Below the pieces are notes generated by a model that ran no database searches, was not told the DNA's origin, and worked only from the letters and a program-made list of their open reading frames with translations. A program made the translations under genes and the position numbers. A stretch of 35,223 nt of DNA from an uncultured delta proteobacterium (GTDB taxonomy: Bacteria > Myxococcota_A > Polyangia > Polyangiales > JADJMO01), in the NCBI GenBank assembly GCA_903923175.1, contig CAIXWQ010000725.1:1-35223 (forward strand), read 5' to 3'. Shown piece by piece: positions 31,831-35,223 of this stretch. The first letter of the stretch is position 1; each line of letters opens with the position of its first letter.

Positions 31831-33333
31831 TCAGCGACGGCGCCGCGAGCGCGCGAGGCCGAGCGCCGCGACCCCGAGTGCGATGCCGAGCCACGGCGTC
31901 GCGTTCCCCTCCTGGGTCGTCGCGCAGCCGTAGCAGCCGAGCCCCGACGAGGTGCCCGAGCCACCGCCCATGTCGACCGGGCCGCCGTCCGGGCCGAGGC
32001 ACGCGCCGCCCGTGCAGGTGCCGCTGCACGTGCTGCCGCACGCGCTGCAGTTGCTCGGATCCTTGGTGAGATCCACGCAGCCGCTGCCGCACTGCGTGAG
32101 CCCGGTGGCGCAGCCGCCCGCCTTGCACGCGCCCGCCGAGCAGAGCTCGCCCGTGCCGCACGCGTGCCCGCAGGTGCCGCAATTGGCCGCGTCGGCCTGC
32201 GTGTCGGTGCACGTCGCGCCGCAGGTCTGCTTCGGCGCCGCGCAGGTGGGCGCGGACGTCACGCACTGCCCGCTCGCGTCGCACGACTGCCCGCCGCTGC
32301 AGGCGCCGCACGAGCCGCCGCAGCCGTTGTCGCCGCACGCCTTGCCGCTGCACGACGGCGTGCAGGTGCAGCCGGCGCCGGCCGCCGGGCGCGTCGCGTC
32401 CCAGTCGGCGCAGGTGCCGCCGCCGGCGCCGAGCGAGCCGGTCGTCGGGTAGGTGACCTGCGCGCCGGCCGCGTCCTCGAAGATGAAGTAGTAGCGCTGG
32501 CAGCTGCTGACGGTGGCCTTGGCCGAGTACGCCGCGTTGCCGTCGGTGAGGCCGCGCGTCTTCGCCATCGGCTGGCAGCTGCCGTTCAGGTTGAGCAGCG
32601 CGAGCTTCGGCGCGCCCGCCGCGTCGAACCAGTTCGCCCAGAACTCGACGGCGCCGCTCGCCGGGTAGTGCGAGGCCGAGGGGATCTTGCCGGTCTCGGG
32701 GGTGCCGCCGAAGTCGCCGACCGAGGGGCCCTGCATGCCGTACCCCATCGCCCCTTTGATCGTGAGGATGTTCCAGCGGTGGCCGTTGTTGCTCGAGTAC
32801 GCGCAGGTGGTCGACGTGTTGTTCTCGTAGAGCCACTGGTAGAACGCGCCGTTCGGGTCCTGCCCGCTGGCGATGATCTCGCCCTGCGCGCCGATGCCGA
32901 AGAGCGAGAGGCGCGCGTTCCACGCGGTCGGCGTGCCGCTCGCCTGACACGCGCACGCGGCGCTGCCGTCGCAGCTCGCGGGGAAGAGCGTGGCGATGTT
33001 CGACACCAGCGCGCACTTCGAGTCGTGCGCGAAGAAGCCCTGCTTCGCCATCTCCGCCGAGTGGTAGCGCGCGGCGTGGTTCGCGCTCTGGTTCCAGTAG
33101 ATCGGATCGACCGGCTTGAAGCACGCCCCCTCGCCGCACGCCGCGCCGCACTTGCCCATCTCGAGCTGCGGATCGACGCGCGCGCGGTTGGTCCACTCGA
33201 GCATCACGCGCTCGGACCAGTTGGGGAACCCGTCGTGCCCCTCGCCGACGGCGGCGGCGTCGCCGGCGAGCGCGAACAGCGAGAGGCCGAGCGAGGCGGC
33301 GAGGCACGCCGGCAGCGAGCGGGGGAGGCGCAT
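31831..33333 (-). CDS. CAP-domain secreted protein with Cys-rich repeats and MYXO-CTERM tail
   Basis: The product is 500 aa from ATG 33333. The signal peptide ends near DAAAVG. A CAP/SCP-like domain at about 35-210: ERVMLEWTNRARVDPQ, WNQSANHAARYHSAEMAKQG, FAHDS, with extra disulfides (MGKCGAACGEGACF). A beta region follows, then Cys-rich repeats at about 325-450 (CSGKACGDNGCGGSCGACSG, ANCGTCGHACGTGELC, SNCSACGSTCSGTC). A Gly/Ser spacer leads to a MYXO-CTERM tail (GLGCYGCATT, helix, SRRRR). The tail should direct cleavage and surface anchoring in myxobacteria. CAP proteins are secreted binders or hydrolases; function here is unknown. Confidence 0.9.
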   Translation of the reverse strand: MRLPRSLPACLAASLGLSLFALAGDAAAVGEGHDGFPNWSERVMLEWTNRARVDPQLEMGKCGAACGEGACFKPVDPIYWNQSANHAARYHSAEMAKQGFFAHDSKCALVSNIATLFPASCDGSAACACQASGTPTAWNARLSLFGIGAQGEIIASGQDPNGAFYQWLYENNTSTTCAYSSNNGHRWNILTIKGAMGYGMQGPSVGDFGGTPETGKIPSASHYPASGAVEFWANWFDAAGAPKLALLNLNGSCQPMAKTRGLTDGNAAYSAKATVSSCQRYYFIFEDAAGAQVTYPTTGSLGAGGGTCADWDATRPAAGAGCTCTPSCSGKACGDNGCGGSCGACSGGQSCDASGQCVTSAPTCAAPKQTCGATCTDTQADAANCGTCGHACGTGELCSAGACKAGGCATGLTQCGSGCVDLTKDPSNCSACGSTCSGTCTGGACLGPDGGPVDMGGGSGTSSGLGCYGCATTQEGNATPWLGIALGVAALGLARSRRRR

Positions 33334-33498
33334 GCAGCCAGGGTAGCGCGACGGTGCACGCATTCACGACGCGACGCGCGCGCGCGCACCCGCTCACCTC
33401 TGCGCACGTTTCGCGCACGCCTCGCCCGCGGCGCACGGAACGCCCTCCTCGCGCGGGCGCCGTCGCCCCCCTGAAGGGTGGGTCGGCGCGTCCGCCAA

Positions 33499-33534
33499 CG
33501 TCGGCTCCAACGCCGACGGGTTCGGCGCTACCCT
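33499..33534 (+). promoter_or_regulatory. Inverted repeat and -10-like box before the 317-aa gene
   Basis: CGTCGGC (33499-33505), loop TCCAAC, GCCGACG (33512-33518) is a perfect palindrome. It is followed by TACCCT (33529-33534), a -10-like box eight bases before ATG 33543. The palindrome covers the -35 position, as a repressor operator would. No Shine-Dalgarno is seen. Confidence 0.4.
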
Positions 33535-33542
33535 CTCTGCCC

Positions 33543-34496
33543 ATGAGCTACGACGACGTCGCCCGGCGCATCGCGGACCCGAAGGCCATCGGCCTGACCG
33601 AAGAGCTGGCGAAGAAGCTGAAAATCAGGGATCCGGACGTCACGCGCGGCCAGCTGATGTCCGAGGCCGACGAGCGCGGGCACGTCGGCGTCTACTTCCT
33701 CGCGGCGTACGTCATCGACGACACCGACCTCATCGGCAAGGGCGAGATCTACTGGTGGAGCATCCCGGTGCTCGGCGACTCGGACGGGTCGGTCACCTGG
33801 AACGCCAAGCTCGGCTTGCCGAGCGGCGCGGCGCCCACCAAGTGCGGCGACAAGGAGTGGCTCAAGTCGCTCTCGCTCGCCGACCCGCCGCTGCTCGCGC
33901 TCATCCCGCCGGGCGACGAGTACGCCGCGTGCCTGATCAAGTTCGCGCTCTACGACGACGACGGCGCGGTCGCGGACGTGCCCAAGGCGATGACCGCGGG
34001 GCTGACGGCGCTCGCCGGGCTGCCGCTCGAGTATCCGCTCGGCAAGCCCGAGGCGATCTTCCAGCCGGTGCGCCACGCGATCTTCGAATCGCTCCGGGCC
34101 AAGCAGGACGACCTGCTGATCGAAGAGGACATCCGCCTGCTGCGCAACGACGTCTCGCACTACGGCGCGGGGATGATCTCCTCGCACATGAGCGCGCTCG
34201 CGCGCGTCTACCTGCTGGCGAAGGACGAGGTCCGCACGCAGGCCCTCGCGCCGGTCACGCTCGTGAAGGAGCAGGCGCACACCTTCAAGTTCGGCAAGCC
34301 GATCGCGCGCGGCGGCCGCGTCGCCGTCTTCGCGCGCGGCGAGGTCGACGCCGGCCGGCTCGGCACCCTCACGCTCGATCAGCCGTTCCTCAACCACATC
34401 GTCGTCGACGACGCCTCGGCCGCTGCGCTGTCGAACGGGATCACCGTCACGGCGAAGGGGAACGCCGAGGTCGTCGCGTTCTACACCTCGCCGTGA
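33543..34496 (+). CDS. Hypothetical protein (317 aa), unknown family
   Basis: The ATG at 33543 gives a protein without signal peptide or membrane helix, so it is cytoplasmic. The N-terminal two thirds is mixed alpha/beta with many aromatic residues (GVYFLAAYVIDDTDLIGKGE, IYWWSIPVLGDSDGSVTWNA). A helical stretch around 175-225 (LRAKQDDLLIEEDIRLLRND, VSHYGAGMISSHMSALARVY) leads to a beta C-terminus (HTFKFGKPIARGGRVAVFAR). No motif is recognised. Its TGA overlaps the GTG of the Cys-rich lipoprotein gene (GTGA), so the two are translationally coupled and probably related in function. Confidence 0.82.
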   Translation: MSYDDVARRIADPKAIGLTEELAKKLKIRDPDVTRGQLMSEADERGHVGVYFLAAYVIDDTDLIGKGEIYWWSIPVLGDSDGSVTWNAKLGLPSGAAPTKCGDKEWLKSLSLADPPLLALIPPGDEYAACLIKFALYDDDGAVADVPKAMTAGLTALAGLPLEYPLGKPEAIFQPVRHAIFESLRAKQDDLLIEEDIRLLRNDVSHYGAGMISSHMSALARVYLLAKDEVRTQALAPVTLVKEQAHTFKFGKPIARGGRVAVFARGEVDAGRLGTLTLDQPFLNHIVVDDASAAALSNGITVTAKGNAEVVAFYTSP

Positions 34497-34990
34497 AGCG
34501 CCGGCTCGCCGCGCGCGCGTTCGCCGCAGCCTCGATCGCGGTCGCGCTGGCCGCGCTGCGCGCGCTCGGCTGCAGCTCGTCGGGCTGCGACCTCGCGGGC
34601 TACTGCTGCTGCAGCGCGGACACGGTCGGCACCCCGGCCTGCGGCGCGTACGGCGCGACGTGCGGCCAGGGGCTCACGCTCTACAAGGGCGACGACTGCC
34701 ACGCGAAATGCCCTGGTGAGGGCGACGCGCAGTCCGACGTCACGTCCGAGACGGCGAGTGACGCGCCGGCCGACACGCAGCCCGCCAGCGAGGCCGGCGC
34801 GTGCAACGCCGGCGACGCCTGCTGCTGCCAGGGCGACGTGCTCGACTTCCCCGTGTGCATGGAGGGCGGGCAGGTCTCCTGCCGCTCCGGCTACGGCCTC
34901 TATCGCGGCGACGACTGCCGCTGCCTGCCCGATCGCAACACGCCGTGCTGCCTGCCCCATCCGCTCGCGGACGCCGCTGCAGGCGGGTGA
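34493..34990 (+). CDS. Lipoprotein with a duplicated Cys-rich module (165 aa)
   Basis: GTG 34493 overlaps the upstream stop. The signal peptide ends in a lipobox near RALGC. Two homologous Cys-rich modules follow: about 32-75 (CDLAGYCCCSADTVG, ATCGQGLTLYKGDDCHAKC) and about 104-155 (CNAGDACCCQGDVLDFPVC, VSCRSGYGLYRGDDCRC). Shared features are the CCC triplet and the G-x-x-LY-x-GDDC ending. An acidic Asp/Glu/Ser/Thr linker separates them. It is likely disulfide-rich at the cell surface; function unknown. The last codons and stop lie inside a 13-bp tandem repeat. Confidence 0.82.
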   Translation: MKRRLAARAFAAASIAVALAALRALGCSSSGCDLAGYCCCSADTVGTPACGAYGATCGQGLTLYKGDDCHAKCPGEGDAQSDVTSETASDAPADTQPASEAGACNAGDACCCQGDVLDFPVCMEGGQVSCRSGYGLYRGDDCRCLPDRNTPCCLPHPLADAAAGG

Positions 34991-35041
34991 AGCAGGCGGG
35001 TGAAGCAGCGGGTGGAGCAACGGGTGATGCAGGCGGGTGAA
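34979..35041 (+). repeat. 13-bp tandem repeat at the end of the Cys-rich lipoprotein gene
   Basis: Five units of GCAGGCGGGTGAA: 34979-34991 and 34992-35004 perfect, 35005-35016 and 35017-35028 twelve bases and diverged, 35029-35041 perfect. The first unit contains the lipoprotein stop TGA (34988-34990). Since 13 is not a multiple of three, repeat changes before the stop would alter the C-terminus. Confidence 0.85.
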
Positions 35042-35055
35042 GCGGGCCGGCGATC

Positions 35056-35223
35056 TCAGCGCCGACGGCGGGCGCCGACCATCGCGAGCGCGAGCCCCGC
35101 GAGCGCCGTGACGGCGAGCGTCGAGCGCGTGCCCGCGTCGGCGTGACGGCCGGGCGCGTCGCAGCTGCACGCGCTCGCCGGATCGTCGACCGGGAGCACC
35201 GTGCCGGTGGGCTTGCCGCTGTC
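35056..35223 (-). CDS. 3' end of a MYXO-CTERM surface protein (partial)
   Basis: The minus-strand frame is open from the window edge to TGA at 35058-35056, 55 codons. It reads GKPTGTVLPVDDPASACSCD, a short linker, then a hydrophobic helix (STLAVTALAGLALAMVGA) and RRRR at the end. This is a second clear MYXO-CTERM-type tail, although the Cys pair lies some 15 residues before the helix. The body of the protein is outside the window. It is convergent with the Cys-rich lipoprotein gene. Confidence 0.7.
   Translation of the reverse strand, partial: DSGKPTGTVLPVDDPASACSCDAPGRHADAGTRSTLAVTALAGLALAMVGARRRR

Overview
The window is GC-rich DNA from a bacterium of the Myxococcota, most likely a Polyangia-type myxobacterium. 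The signs are two or three proteins ending in a MYXO-CTERM-like tail (Gly-Cys, a hydrophobic helix, then Arg-Arg-Arg-Arg), many lipoproteins with Cys-rich or PKD-like modules, an FHA plus DUF4388 (PATAN) protein, a eukaryote-type Ser/Thr kinase, a caspase-like peptidase with WD40 repeats, and very strong GC3 bias that creates long antisense ORFs. No rRNA, tRNA, CRISPR array or insertion sequence was seen.

Layout. Positions 1-2195 are a gene-poor, decayed stretch: the 3' end of an unknown gene, a coupled 64-aa ORF, a frameshifted minus-strand gene, small Cys-rich lipoproteins, an OmpA-family remnant and a frameshifted plus-strand remnant. A six-PAS hybrid histidine kinase follows (2196-5561) with visibly lower GC3 than the rest. 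Then come a small membrane protein and a DUF523 (TudS-like) protein. 6953-9886 is a compact regulatory unit: an ECF sigma factor, a coupled membrane protein with two VHL-beta-like repeats (candidate anti-sigma factor) and a lipoprotein. The unit and the lipoprotein are each preceded by the same two-box promoter-like motif, and three to four perfect hairpins lie between them.

On the minus strand, 9941-16031 carries two large lipoproteins: a WD40-caspase with an EF-hand, and a PKD/formylglycine-generating-enzyme-like protein. 16422-18017 is a lipoprotein alpha/beta hydrolase. 18098-19174 is kdd, a lysine-fermentation dehydrogenase standing alone. 19419-21200 holds an FHA-PATAN protein and pgsA. 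A four-gene minus operon (24933 to 21228) includes a 23S rRNA uracil methyltransferase whose frame is broken by one in-frame TGA. It diverges from rpsO through two promoters that share one -35 element, and rpsO is followed by pnp.

28248-31049 has two envelope proteins and a Ser/Thr kinase fused to a macro domain. 33333-31085 (minus) has a CAP-domain MYXO-CTERM protein, a pterin carbinolamine dehydratase and a small membrane protein. The window ends with an unknown 317-aa protein coupled to a duplicated Cys-rich lipoprotein, a 13-bp tandem repeat, and the 3' end of another MYXO-CTERM protein.

The most novel-looking items are the sigma/VHL-repeat pair with its shared promoter motif, the kinase-macro fusion, the lipid-anchored WD40-caspase with an EF-hand, and the interrupted rRNA methyltransferase. 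All functions come from motif recognition by eye; no database search was run.
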